Of a DNA stretch of 64,000 bases, positions 18,443-27,100 are shown piece by piece. Where the stretch lies: assembly GCA_031546845.1 (NCBI GenBank), contig JAVBJT010000006.1, forward strand, positions 279,218-343,217, given 5' to 3'. The notes beneath the pieces are model-generated. The model was given only the letters and a program-made list of their open reading frames with translations. It was not told where the DNA came from and made no database searches. Source of the stretch: Azoarcus sp031546845 (GTDB lineage: Bacteria; Pseudomonadota; Gammaproteobacteria; Burkholderiales; Rhodocyclaceae). A program made the position numbers and the translations under genes. Every line of letters starts with the position of its first letter. Within the stretch, counting starts at the first letter, position 1.

Positions 18443-18874
18443 TCAAACCAACGCACGGCGCATGCCGCGATGCGCGATGCCCGCCTCCATGAACGCCTCG
18501 CCCTCTTCGACGAAGCCATGACGGCGGTAAAAATCGACCGCATGCTCCTGCGCATTCAGCATCGCCGCCGGCATGCCCCGCGCAGCCGCCTCTTGCACCA
18601 GGGCCTGTAACACCGCGCCGCCGACGCCCTTACCGCGCCAACGCACATCCACCGCCATGCGGCCGATATGGCCGTCGGGCAGCAAACGGCCGGTGGCGAT
18701 CGGCGTTCCATCCGCCGTCTGCGCCAGCGCATGCCGGCACACCGCGTCGAATTCATCCTGCTCCAATTCCGGCGGGACCCCTTGCTCGACAACGAACACG
18801 CGCTCGCGCAACGGCGACGCCAGCAGACGAGCAGCCGCCCAATCCACAACGTGAATCACATAACCCGCATTCAC
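18443..18874 (-). CDS. GNAT family N-acetyltransferase (ElaA/YjcF-like)
   Basis: A 143-residue single-domain acetyltransferase. LRERVFVVEQGVPPELEQDEFD near residues 22-43 is the typical start of the ElaA/YjcF group, and RMAVDVRWRGKGVGGAVLQAL near 72-92 contains the acetyl-CoA pyrophosphate loop (R/Q-x-x-G-x-G/A). The final strand LNAQEHAVDFYRRHGF is intact. The acceptor substrate is unknown. Its ATG overlaps the L,D-transpeptidase stop by four bases, so it is the last gene of a three-gene unit with tadA. Confidence 0.88.
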   Translation of the reverse strand: MNAGYVIHVVDWAAARLLASPLRERVFVVEQGVPPELEQDEFDAVCRHALAQTADGTPIATGRLLPDGHIGRMAVDVRWRGKGVGGAVLQALVQEAAARGMPAAMLNAQEHAVDFYRRHGFVEEGEAFMEAGIAHRGMRRALV

Positions 18875-19359
18875 TCACCGATCTCCACAACGGTACCTAC
18901 CGCCACCAACTCGAACAACTCCATGACATCGCGATTTCTCATGCGGATGCACCCATGCGAAAGCGGCGTCCCCATCGGCTGATCATCGCCCGTGCCATGA
19001 ATGTAGATATAGCGGCGCATGGAATCGACGCCTCCCAGGCGATTGCGGCCGCACTCCTCGCCGCACAGCCACAAAATGCGCGACAAAATCCAATCCCGCT
19101 CAGGCTGCGCGGCTGCCAGCGCCTGCGACCACACCTCGCCGGTCGGCCGCCGGCCGCGAAACACCGCACCAGCGGGCGCGCCCGCGCCGATGCGGGCGCG
19201 AATACGATGACGCCCGCGCGGCGTGCACCCGCTCCCCTCGCACTCACCCGCGCCATTGGCCGACGTAGATACCACGTAGCGGCGAATACAAGCGCCATCG
19301 GCGCCGAACAGCTCAAGCCGCTGCCGGGCAAGATCGACACGAATACGCCAGCGAGCCAT
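18871..19359 (-). CDS. L,D-transpeptidase catalytic (YkuD) domain protein without signal peptide
   Basis: The 162-residue protein is a lone YkuD domain. Beta strands at the start (RIRVDLARQRLELFGADG) lead to the catalytic block YIYIHGTGDDQPMG..LSHGCIRMRNRDV near residues 118-145, with the nucleophilic cysteine and the conserved His and Arg. Family members crosslink peptidoglycan or attach proteins in the periplasm, but no signal peptide or membrane anchor is visible, and the start MARWRIRVD is fixed directly after the tadA stop. Either export is by another route, or the protein acts in the cytoplasm. Confidence 0.88.
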   Translation of the reverse strand: MARWRIRVDLARQRLELFGADGACIRRYVVSTSANGAGECEGSGCTPRGRHRIRARIGAGAPAGAVFRGRRPTGEVWSQALAAAQPERDWILSRILWLCGEECGRNRLGGVDSMRRYIYIHGTGDDQPMGTPLSHGCIRMRNRDVMELFELVAVGTVVEIGE

Positions 19360-19824
19360 TCAGGCAAGCAAGGTTTTGCCACGCCGAGCGGCAAAGAAAC
19401 CGGACAACAACGCGGCGCACTCATCCGCCAACACACCGCCGCTGACCGTGGCATGGTGGTTCAAGCGCGCCTCGCCATACAAATCCATCACGCTACCCGC
19501 AACGCCCGTTTTCGGATCGGGCGCGCCAAACACCACACGACGGATTCGCGCATGCATGATCGCGCCGGAACACATCGCGCACGGCTCCAAGGTCACGTAC
19601 AAATCGCATTCGGGCAGACGATAATTGCGCAAACGCGCGGCCGCATCGCGCAGCGCCATCACCTCGGCATGCGCCGTCGGATCGTGACGGCCAATCGGCT
19701 GATTGAACCCACGCCCGATGATTTCCCCCTCGAACACCACCACCGCGCCCACCGGCACCTCATCGGCCGCGCCGGCGATACGCGCCTGCGCAAGCGCCTC
19801 GCGCATGAAATATTCGTCGTCCAT
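19360..19824 (-). CDS. tadA: tRNA-specific adenosine deaminase
   Basis: Deaminates A34 to inosine in tRNA-Arg(ACG). The zinc site is complete: HAE in DPTAHAEVMAL near residue 52 and PCAMCSGAIMHARI near 82. The protein has 154 residues from MDDEYFMREAL, the usual family start; an ATG at 19845 would add seven. It is the first gene of a minus-strand trio with the YkuD and GNAT genes. A 700-base, AT-richer gap lies upstream. Confidence 0.93.
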   Translation of the reverse strand: MDDEYFMREALAQARIAGAADEVPVGAVVVFEGEIIGRGFNQPIGRHDPTAHAEVMALRDAAARLRNYRLPECDLYVTLEPCAMCSGAIMHARIRRVVFGAPDPKTGVAGSVMDLYGEARLNHHATVSGGVLADECAALLSGFFAARRGKTLLA

Positions 19825-20524
19825 TTCCGTTCCGTCGCAATGCATGGCGAAAGTTTACCGGAGCGGAAGCAAGGGCACGACGCCCGCCGCGTCTAACCTG
19901 CCTAGCCTCGCCCTGCAATTTACCCCTCTGGGCAAACTGCTCCGCTTATGTCCCTATCGCGCACCTATTTATTTTCGCTATCGGACAAAGTATGCGCTAT
20001 ATAAAAATTATCTTTCGCTCGCAACGTTTGCATACCTACATAATAGGCAAACTCAGGATCGGATATCAGGCCGGCTATTGTTATCGCTTCCTATACCGTC
20101 ATATGCGCAAATCACGCATTTGTCCGCAATCCCGCCTGCCGCAACCCATGGCCGCAGAACATGCGCTGCCCAAAAACCCCGCCAGCTTCCCATCAAACGT
20201 CAGCGCTTGCTCCACCGTCTCTTTCAGCAAACCCCGCGGACGAGCGATGAAAAATTTTGATCGGCAATCATCAGCCTATACTATTAATCAAATATGGCTT
20301 TATTTCCGCCATGAACCCCAATAAAGGTAAAAATCACGAGCCATTCGTGACTTTAATCAACACGAACCCACAGTAAAAATGCTAAAAAGCAAACTCATTG
20401 GTACCACGCTTACGTCTTCCCCTTTCGATTGCTTTGGCTATCGGCAGTGTAAGCAGCAGATATCCTGGTTGTTGAACGTCGGCCATGCCTTCACGGCCGT
20501 CAATCACGCGCAGGGAGAAATTTG
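19825..20524. other. Long AT-richer intergenic region, no convincing gene
   Basis: About 700 bases separate tadA and the hemerythrin gene. Base composition is clearly lower in G+C than around it, with runs such as CTATATAAAAATTATC near 20000 and TATACTATTAATCAAATATGG near 20277. Short open frames occur on both strands but none has a good start, ribosome site or family resemblance. A 48-codon frame (20379-20525) ends in TGATG at the hemerythrin start; I treat it as doubtful. The hemerythrin promoter is presumably in the last 250 bases. Confidence 0.6.
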
Positions 20525-20992
20525 ATGGCACATTTAGTCTGGACACACGATCTGAATACGGGCATCGATGTCATCGATGGCCAGCACCGCCAGATCGTGG
20601 CATTCATCAATCGCCTTCACGACGCGAAATTGGTAGGCAACCGGGAGGTCATCGGTGAAGTCATCGACGGCATGGTCGATTACACACTGTCGCACTTCGC
20701 ATTCGAAGAAACATTGATGGAAGACGCCGGCTACGAGTTTGTCCGCCCGCACAAGAAAGTCCACGAACTCTTTGTCCGGCGCGTCGGAGAAATGCAAGCC
20801 CGTTTCAAGGCAGGCGAAGACATCATCGACGAGCTTCACGGGCTGTTGGCGCGCTGGCTGTTCAACCACATCCGTAACGACGACGCATCCTACGTCCGCG
20901 CGGTCAAGGGAACCATGCAAGAGCTGGTGGAAAGCAAGAAAGACGATGGCTGGCTATCCCGCTCCATCGGCCGTTTTTTCCGCCGTAGCTGA
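20525..20992 (+). CDS. Bacteriohemerythrin
   Basis: A 155-residue di-iron oxygen-binding protein. The metal ligands are visible in order: His in DGQHRQIVAFIN near residue 21, His and Glu in LSHFAFEETLMED near 57 and 61, two His in RPHKKVHELF near 75-80, and the last His and Asp in FNHIRNDDASYV near 115-120. A basic tail (SIGRFFRRS) extends past the domain. Likely roles are oxygen storage or sensing and supply to oxygen-using enzymes. The ATG at 20525 follows GGGAG with seven bases; a TTG three bases earlier is less likely. Confidence 0.92.
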   Translation: MAHLVWTHDLNTGIDVIDGQHRQIVAFINRLHDAKLVGNREVIGEVIDGMVDYTLSHFAFEETLMEDAGYEFVRPHKKVHELFVRRVGEMQARFKAGEDIIDELHGLLARWLFNHIRNDDASYVRAVKGTMQELVESKKDDGWLSRSIGRFFRRS

Positions 20993-21099
20993 AAAACCTG
21001 GAATTGCGGGTAGCCAATAAGGCTCCCGCGCCAGAGCAAGTAGCCGCGATACTGCCTCTCCAGTCGCTAAACGGCTTTACAGCAGCTGCCGATGCGCTG

Positions 21100-21140
21100 A
21101 AAACATAAACCCATACTACTCGAATGGGATTTTATGTTTT
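21100..21140 (+). terminator. AT-rich hairpin downstream of bacteriohemerythrin
   Basis: AAAACATAAA plus CCCAT (21100-21114) pairs with ATGGG..TTTATGTTTT (21124-21140), a 15-bp stem with a two-base bulge and a nine-base loop. The right arm is T-rich, which suits a Rho-independent terminator of the hemerythrin transcript. It could also be an end of the decayed insertion element that begins just after it. Confidence 0.5.
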
Positions 21141-21173
21141 GTGAAACTGTTGCCGAACTGAATGCCCCGTTAA

Positions 21174-21370
21174 CACACATCTTGGAAGACCAAAGAGCCC
21201 GTCGAATTGGCTACGCTCGAATGGGTCTCGTGGTTCAATCACCACCGACTTCTCGAACCCATCGGCTACCTTCCACCCGCCCAGACCGAGGCGGCCTACT
21301 ATCGCGTTTGACCGAGCAGCCCGTTGCCGTTTGACTCAAAAAAAATGGCCTCCGCGAAAGCCGGAGCAAT
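21174..21370 (+). pseudogene. IS3-family transposase (OrfB) 3' remnant with element end
   Basis: The frame ending at the TGA at 21309-21311 reads VELATLEWVSWFNHHRLLEP then IGYLPPAQTEAAYYRV, the C-terminus of an IS3-group DDE transposase. Only about 43 residues survive; the catalytic domain and OrfA are missing. The following bases (TGACTCAAAAAAAATGGCCT and CCGCGAAAGCCGGAGCAATT, 21333-21371) resemble the right terminal inverted repeat region of such elements. This is a decayed insertion next to the AT-rich DUF2867 gene. Confidence 0.85.
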
Positions 21371-21378
21371 TCAGCCCA

Positions 21379-21915
21379 ATGAAGAATCAAGCACGCGAAA
21401 CAGTTGCTCCAACAAGTAGCCTCATCACCAAGCACCTTGTAGACTCCGACTTCCACGATGCTTGGTGCATCGTGTCCGGCGCAGTTGAGCTATCTGCTTT
21501 GGACCATTTCATCGCAGCAACCGCCAGGACTCCTAAGTGGGTCGAAAAGTGTATGGCGTTGCGCAATTTGGCCGCTACCACGGTTGGGCTCAAGAATCTT
21601 GGCCCCCTATCTGCTCCACCCCAAAAGCCAGCCTCCGAGTATCAAAAAGGTGACCGCATAGGCATCTTCACGCTTATCGAGAACACTTTTAACGAGGTGC
21701 TGCTCGGCGACAGCGACAAGCATCTGGACGTCTTTCTTTCAGTACACTGCCGCTTGCTCTCTAGCGGCAAAGAAGTCGAGGTCACGATAACGACAGTAGT
21801 TCACGTCCACAACGCGCTGGGCCGCTTTTACATGCTTCCCGTGAAGCCTCTCCATCGTGTCATCGCGCCTACAGTTCTAGGAATGATTGGAAAAACTGAC
21901 CATCTCGCTAGGTGA
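21379..21915 (+). CDS. DUF2867 domain-containing protein
   Basis: A 178-residue protein. The block KGDRIGIFTLIENTFNEVLL near residue 90, DKHLDVFLSVHCRLL near 115 and TITTVVHVHNALGRFYMLPV near 140 match the uncharacterised DUF2867 family, whose members are about this size or form the C-terminal half of SDR-like proteins. The ATG at 21379 is chosen; the upstream extension would run into the insertion-sequence end. G+C is lower than in neighbouring genes, and the gene abuts the transposase remnant, so recent acquisition is likely. Function unknown. Confidence 0.8.
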   Translation: MKNQARETVAPTSSLITKHLVDSDFHDAWCIVSGAVELSALDHFIAATARTPKWVEKCMALRNLAATTVGLKNLGPLSAPPQKPASEYQKGDRIGIFTLIENTFNEVLLGDSDKHLDVFLSVHCRLLSSGKEVEVTITTVVHVHNALGRFYMLPVKPLHRVIAPTVLGMIGKTDHLAR

Positions 21916-22991
21916 AGGTCTCAACAAGCCCCACACACAGAAATTCTGACACTCCCGGCAAGGGCGCGGATAATCCGCCCCCTGGCATCCTCTCCGGTTT
22001 CCGCGCTTTGCCCACCCCTTCCCCGCCACACCCACTTCCACCCGCCCTGCTTCTGCTCGGCCCCACCGCCAGCGGCAAAACCGCGTGCGCGCTGGCGCTC
22101 GCAGCCGAATTACCGGTGGAAATCATCAGCGTCGACTCCGCGCTGGTTTTCCGCGATATGGACATCGGCACGGCCAAGCCCGATGCGGCCGAGCGGGCTG
22201 CCTGCCCGCATCACCTGATCGACATCGTATCGCCGGAAGAAGCCTATTCCGCCGCCCGTTTCCGCGCCGACGCCATCGACCTGATCGGCGCGATCACCGC
22301 GCGCGGCCGCATTCCCCTACTCGTCGGCGGCACCATGCTGTACTTCAAAGCCTTGCGCGACGGCTTGTCCGATTTACCGCAGGCCGATGCGGCACTACGC
22401 CGCGCGATCGACGAAGACGCCGCCCGCCACGGCTGGCCAGCGCTGCACGCAGAACTCACCCGCCTCGACCCGGCCGCCGCCGCCCGCCTCGACCCCAGCG
22501 ATGCGCAGCGCATTCAGCGCGCGCTGGAAATCGTCCGCCTCACCGGCCGGCCGCTGGCGGAAAGCTACGCCCGGCGCGAAGACAACGCCCTACCCTGCCG
22601 CCTGCTGCCGATCGCCCTTGCCCCCTCGAACCGAGGCGTACTGCACGAACGCATCGCCGATCGTTTCGACAAAATGCTCAATGCCGGCTTCATCGAAGAA
22701 GTGCGCAGCCTGCGCAACCGCTACCGGCTGGACCCGACGATGCCGTCGATGCGCTGCGTCGGCTACCGTCAGGCCTGGGACTATCTGGACGGTGTGGGCG
22801 ACCTCGCCGACCTGCGCTTCAAAGGCATCGCCGCCACGCGCCAGCTCGCCAAACGCCAACTCACATGGCAACGGCAGTTCCGCGAAACCTGGCCAGAACT
22901 TGTCGAAATCGATTGCTTAGACGAAAATCTCGCCGCCACTTCCCGCACTACCGCGCTACGGTTACTCGAACACTGCCGATCACCGGCTTGA
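21912..22991 (+). CDS. miaA: tRNA dimethylallyltransferase
   Basis: Adds the isopentenyl group to A37 of tRNAs reading UNN codons. The P-loop GPTASGKTACALALAAEL, DSALVFRDMDIGTAKPD, HHLIDIVSPEEAYSAARF and GGTMLYFKALRDGLSDLP are all intact, as is the C-terminal GYRQAWDYL..RQLAKRQLTWQRQF. The start is uncertain: the frame opens with a GTG at 21912 that overlaps the DUF2867 stop and gives a 48-residue proline-rich leader; a TTG at 22008 would give a more usual length near 327. mutL, a frequent neighbour of miaA, is 39 kb away here. Confidence 0.94.
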   Translation: MKVSTSPTHRNSDTPGKGADNPPPGILSGFRALPTPSPPHPLPPALLLLGPTASGKTACALALAAELPVEIISVDSALVFRDMDIGTAKPDAAERAACPHHLIDIVSPEEAYSAARFRADAIDLIGAITARGRIPLLVGGTMLYFKALRDGLSDLPQADAALRRAIDEDAARHGWPALHAELTRLDPAAAARLDPSDAQRIQRALEIVRLTGRPLAESYARREDNALPCRLLPIALAPSNRGVLHERIADRFDKMLNAGFIEEVRSLRNRYRLDPTMPSMRCVGYRQAWDYLDGVGDLADLRFKGIAATRQLAKRQLTWQRQFRETWPELVEIDCLDENLAATSRTTALRLLEHCRSPA

Positions 22992-23031
22992 ACGCGCGTG
23001 TGCGGGCCGCAGACGCTACCACCGCCACTTC

Positions 23032-23061
23032 CTGAGTTGCCTACGCGGCAATGAACCGGCG
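23032..23061. repeat. Imperfect direct repeat, left copy
   Basis: CTGAGTTGCCTACGCGG (23032-23048) followed by AACCGGCG (23054-23061) recurs at 24169-24194 with one mismatch in the first block and a four-base shorter gap. The two copies bracket the unrecognised exported-protein gene. The right copy contains the stop codon of the RND pump gene; this left copy begins about 40 bases after the miaA stop. Confidence 0.6.
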
Positions 23062-23231
23062 GTACCCTCGAATGCCATCGTGTTTATTTTTCTGAACTGC
23101 CCAAGCGCAATGACATGCCGCGTCGAAGCGTGACAAGCCATGCATTATGACTGTCACGATGTCGGATACAAGATTGGCGTGTCTTGCTTCACCCCGAATT
23201 CAACTCTACAAGTTTCAAGGACAATTTCCTC

Positions 23232-24164
23232 ATGGCCCGTTTTCGCTTTGCCTCCTTCTTTCTTTTTGCCGCAAGCGCCGCGTGTTTCGCCACACCTGTA
23301 AACGCGGCCGAATCATGCAGTATCGTCACGCTAGAAGCCGTTGCAGAGAAGTTACCGGATTATCAACCCTGGACGTTACTTGCCGGCGGCCCGGGTCGCT
23401 GTCGTTTTCAGGGAGAAAGAAGCACTGGCCGAGGGAGGACAGCGGAGTACCGCTCTGCATCACTCAGCGTGACCCAGCAGTTTTTCGATTCCCCCAAGAC
23501 TGCGGCAAGCACCTTGAAATCGGTAAAAGCGGAAATGGAAAAGACATACACGCTGCACCCGCTCAATATCAAAGGTAGCGGGGCTGATTCATTCGCTTAT
23601 CAGCCGAACGGGGTGTCGAGCTTCCATTGGCATGCACAGATAGGCAACGCCCTGCTCTCCGGCTCCTTCATCACCCAAAAAGGGCAAGAAGAAGTTGAGC
23701 GGGAGGAAGTCGATGCCATCCTTTCGCTCCTGCAACAAGCTGCGGCTCAGACCGCCACGCCGGAAGCGGCAGCCCAAACGCAGCAATGCCCCTATTTCGA
23801 CGTGACTCCACTAAAGAAAATTTTCACAGGCAAATTCAACGTACAGCAATTCGGGAGCGACAGTTGCATGGCCAACGACGGCCCGAAGACTGTGCTCGTG
23901 TTTTCCCTGCACAAGCCGATCACGCTGCCCCAAACCGGACAAACGGATCACGAAGGCTGCCAGATAGAGAAGTTGCCGGAATTGGGAGAGAACGGCCAAC
24001 TTCACACCAATTGCCCAGGCGGCAAAAAAAGGGCAAAGCTGTCCTTCATCAGAGACGACATGCAGTACGAATACAATCTGGTTCTTGCAGGGAGCGCCGA
24101 ACCGAATACCCAGCAAAAGAGCGCGCTGATCGGGCTTGCCAAAACTTATTACGACAAGCGATGA
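23232..24164 (+). CDS. Exported protein of unknown function with two internal cysteine-containing halves
   Basis: I do not recognise this 310-residue protein. The ATG at 23232, preceded by AAGGA about ten bases upstream, gives a good signal peptide (FASFFLFAASAACFATPVNA, cleavage near NAAES). The mature part seems to have two similar halves: CSIVTLEAVAEKLPDYQPW..GRCRFQGE and CPYFDVTPLKKIFTGKFNV..DSCMAND, each opening with a cysteine and carrying a second one about 32 residues later. They are joined by a Gln/Ala-rich linker (QQAAAQTATPEAAAQTQQ). Periplasmic location is likely. It is flanked by an imperfect direct repeat. Confidence 0.75.
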   Translation: MARFRFASFFLFAASAACFATPVNAAESCSIVTLEAVAEKLPDYQPWTLLAGGPGRCRFQGERSTGRGRTAEYRSASLSVTQQFFDSPKTAASTLKSVKAEMEKTYTLHPLNIKGSGADSFAYQPNGVSSFHWHAQIGNALLSGSFITQKGQEEVEREEVDAILSLLQQAAAQTATPEAAAQTQQCPYFDVTPLKKIFTGKFNVQQFGSDSCMANDGPKTVLVFSLHKPITLPQTGQTDHEGCQIEKLPELGENGQLHTNCPGGKKRAKLSFIRDDMQYEYNLVLAGSAEPNTQQKSALIGLAKTYYDKR

Positions 24165-24168
24165 ATTT

Positions 24169-24194
24169 CTGAGCTGCCTACGCGGAAACCGGCG
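24169..24194. repeat. Imperfect direct repeat, right copy
   Basis: CTGAGCTGCCTACGCGG (24169-24185) followed by AACCGGCG (24187-24194). This copy includes the last codons and stop of the RND transporter on the minus strand. See the left copy at 23032-23061. Confidence 0.6.
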
Positions 24195-27100
24195 TTTCTT
24201 CCACCAAGGCTGCCGGATTACGCCCTCGACGCGCGAGTAGGGTGTAAACGGTCGGCACCACGAACAGCGTAAAGAAGGTGCCCAGCAACAGGCCGCCGAC
24301 GATGACCCAGCCGATTTGCTGGCGGCTTTCCGCGCCGGCGCCGGTGGCGAACGCGAGGGGAATGGCGCCGAGCACCATTGCGCCGGTGGTCATTAGGATC
24401 GGGCGCAGGCGCAGCACCGCCGCGTCGACGACGGCTTCGCGCGCGGCCTGGCCTTGCTCACGCAATTGGTTGGCGAATTCGACGATAAGGATGCCGTGTT
24501 TGGTGATGAGGCCGACCAGGGTAACGAGGCCGATCTGGCTGTACACGTTGAGCGTGCCGCCGGTGAGGTAGAGCGCGCCGAGCGCGCCGGCCATCGACAG
24601 CGGCACGGTGAGCATGATGATGAACGGGTCGCGGAAGCTTTCGAACTGCGCCGCGAGCACAAGGTAGATGAAGGCCAGTGCAAGAACGAAGGCCAGCGCG
24701 AGGCTGGCGGAGCTGGTTTTGAATTCGCGCGATTGGCCGTCGTAGTCGGTGGCGTAGCCCGGCGGCAGGATACGCGTGGCGGCGTCTTCCATGAACTGAA
24801 GGGCTTCGCCCATGGCGAAGCCGGGCGCGAGGCTGGCGGAAATCGTGACCGCGCGGCGCTGGCCGAAGTGGTTCAGTTCGCGCGGGCTCACCGTTTCGCG
24901 CACGCGCACGAGGTTGGCGAGCGGCACCATGTCGCCGCTCTTGCCGCGCACGAAGATGTCACTGATGTCGGCCGGATCGACGCGGCTGCCGGCGCCAAGC
25001 TGGATGATGACGTCGTATTGGTCGGCCTGCTGCTTGTAGCGCGTCACCTGCCGTCCGCCGAGCATGGTTTCCAGCGTGCGGCCGATGACATCGACCGGCA
25101 CGCCCAGATCGGCGGCCTTGTCGCGGTCGACGTCCACCGACAGTTCGGGCTTGGTCAGGCGCAGATCGGTATCCGGCGAAACAAAGCCGGGGTTCTTGCG
25201 CATCTCGTCCAGAATCGCCTCGGTATAGTCGTTCAGCTCCTCGTAGGAGGCGGACGTGGAGACAACGAAGCTGATCGGGCGCACGCGGGGGCTTTGGCCG
25301 AAAGCCGCCGGCAGAACGGGAAAGGCCTGCACGCCGGGAATAGCGCGCAGCTTCGGGCCGATTTCGTTAGCGACGGCCGTGGTGCTGCGGTGGCGGCGCA
25401 GGCTCCAGTCGGTAAATCCGGCGTAGGAGAAGCCTTGCGACACCGTGGGGCTGCCGGTAATGACCATGAAGTTGGCCACGTCGGCGGTTTCGGCGTAAAT
25501 ACGCTCGATCTGCGCGGCGTAACGGCTCATGTAGTCGATGGTGGCGCCTTCCGGGCCGCTGAAGATGGCGATGATGCGGCCACGGTCTTCCACCGGCGAC
25601 AGTTCGGATTTGAGCTGCCCGAGCAGCCACCCCGCGCCACCGGCGAGCACGGCGAAGCCGAGCATGACCAGCCAGCGCAGACCCAGGGCGCGAAGCAACA
25701 TCCGGCGGTAGCCGTGGGTAAGCCAGACGAAAAAACCTTCGATGGCGTTATACACGCGCCCGTGTTTTTTCTCGTGGCGCAGCAGCTTGGAGCACATCAT
25801 CGGCGACAGCGACAGCGCGACGAAGCCGGAAACGATGACAGCGCCGGCCAGCGTCAGCGCGAATTCGGTGAACAGCTTGCCCACCCGCCCGGTCATGAAC
25901 GCCACCGGGGCATACACGGCGGCAAGCGTGATCGTCATCGCCACCACGGCAAAGCCGATTTCCTTGGCGCCGCGAAACGCCGCCGCGACCGGCTCCATGC
26001 CTTCCTCGATGTGGCGGTAGATGTTTTCCAGCACGACGATGGCGTCATCGACGACCAACCCGATGGCAAGTACCAGCGCGAGCAGCGTCAGCGTGTTGAT
26101 GGAGAAGCCGAACAGGAGCATGAGCGCGAACGCGCCCACCAGCGATACCGGAATCGTCACCAGCGGCACCAGCATGGCGCGCCAGTTGCGCAGGAAGAAC
26201 AGGCACACCAGCGCGACCAGCGCGACCGCTTCCCAAATGGTGGAAAACACCGATTCGATGGAGCGGTCGATGAACACCGTGGAATCGTTGGCGATGTCGA
26301 TCCGCATGCCTTCGGGCAGTTCGGCTTCCAACGCGGGCATCATCTTGACCAAGGCGCGCTTGAGGTCGAGTGGATTGGCGGTGGATTGTTTGATGAGACC
26401 GATGGAGACCGCCGGCCGGCCCATGAAGCGCACCAGCGAACGTTCATCCGCCGCCGCCACTTCCACACGGCCGATATCACCGATGCGCACCGGGTAACCA
26501 TCCGGCGTTGCCGGCTGGCGCACCACCACGGCCTCGAACTGGGCCGGCTCGGCCAGATCGGTGCGGGCGACAACGGCAAATTCGCGCGAGCGGCTTTCGA
26601 TGCGCCCCGCGGGCAGTTCCACATTCTGCCCCCGCACGGCGTCTTCCACGTCCTGCGGCGTCAGGCCGAAAGCGGCGAGGCGGTCGCGGTCCACCCAGAT
26701 TCGCATCGAATAGCGGCGCTCGCCGTACAGGCGCGCGTCGGCGGCGCCGGGCAGCGTTTGCAGCCGGGGTTTGACGATGCGGTTGGCGAAGTCGCTGACT
26801 TCCAACTGGCTGTGCTTGTCGGACGAGAACACCACCCAGACGATGGGGTTGGCGTCGGCCTCGACCTTGGCGATCACCGGCTCGTCGACATCATCCGGCA
26901 AGCGCCGGCGCACGCGCGAAACGCGGACGCGCACGTCGGCGGCGGCGCTATCGGCCGAACGCTCGATGCGAAAACGCACGGTGATCTGGCTGCGCTCCTG
27001 GCGGCTGATCGAGGACAACACGTCCACGCCCTCGATGCCGGCAAGCGAATCCTCCAGCGGCTTCGTTACCTGCGATTCGACGATTTCGGCGCTGGCGCCG

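Noticed and set aside
20105..20270. Minus-strand frame of about 55 codons reading RPRGLLKETVEQALTFDGKL
   Set aside because: It looks coding-like, but there is no start codon near its beginning (a stop precedes it directly), it is very short, and I recognise no family. It may be a gene fragment, but I cannot support that.
23129..23158. CGTGACA..TGTCACG inverted repeat with CTGTCAC, resembling half a Pho box
   Set aside because: Only one 7-base half-site matches and nothing nearby is phosphate-related.
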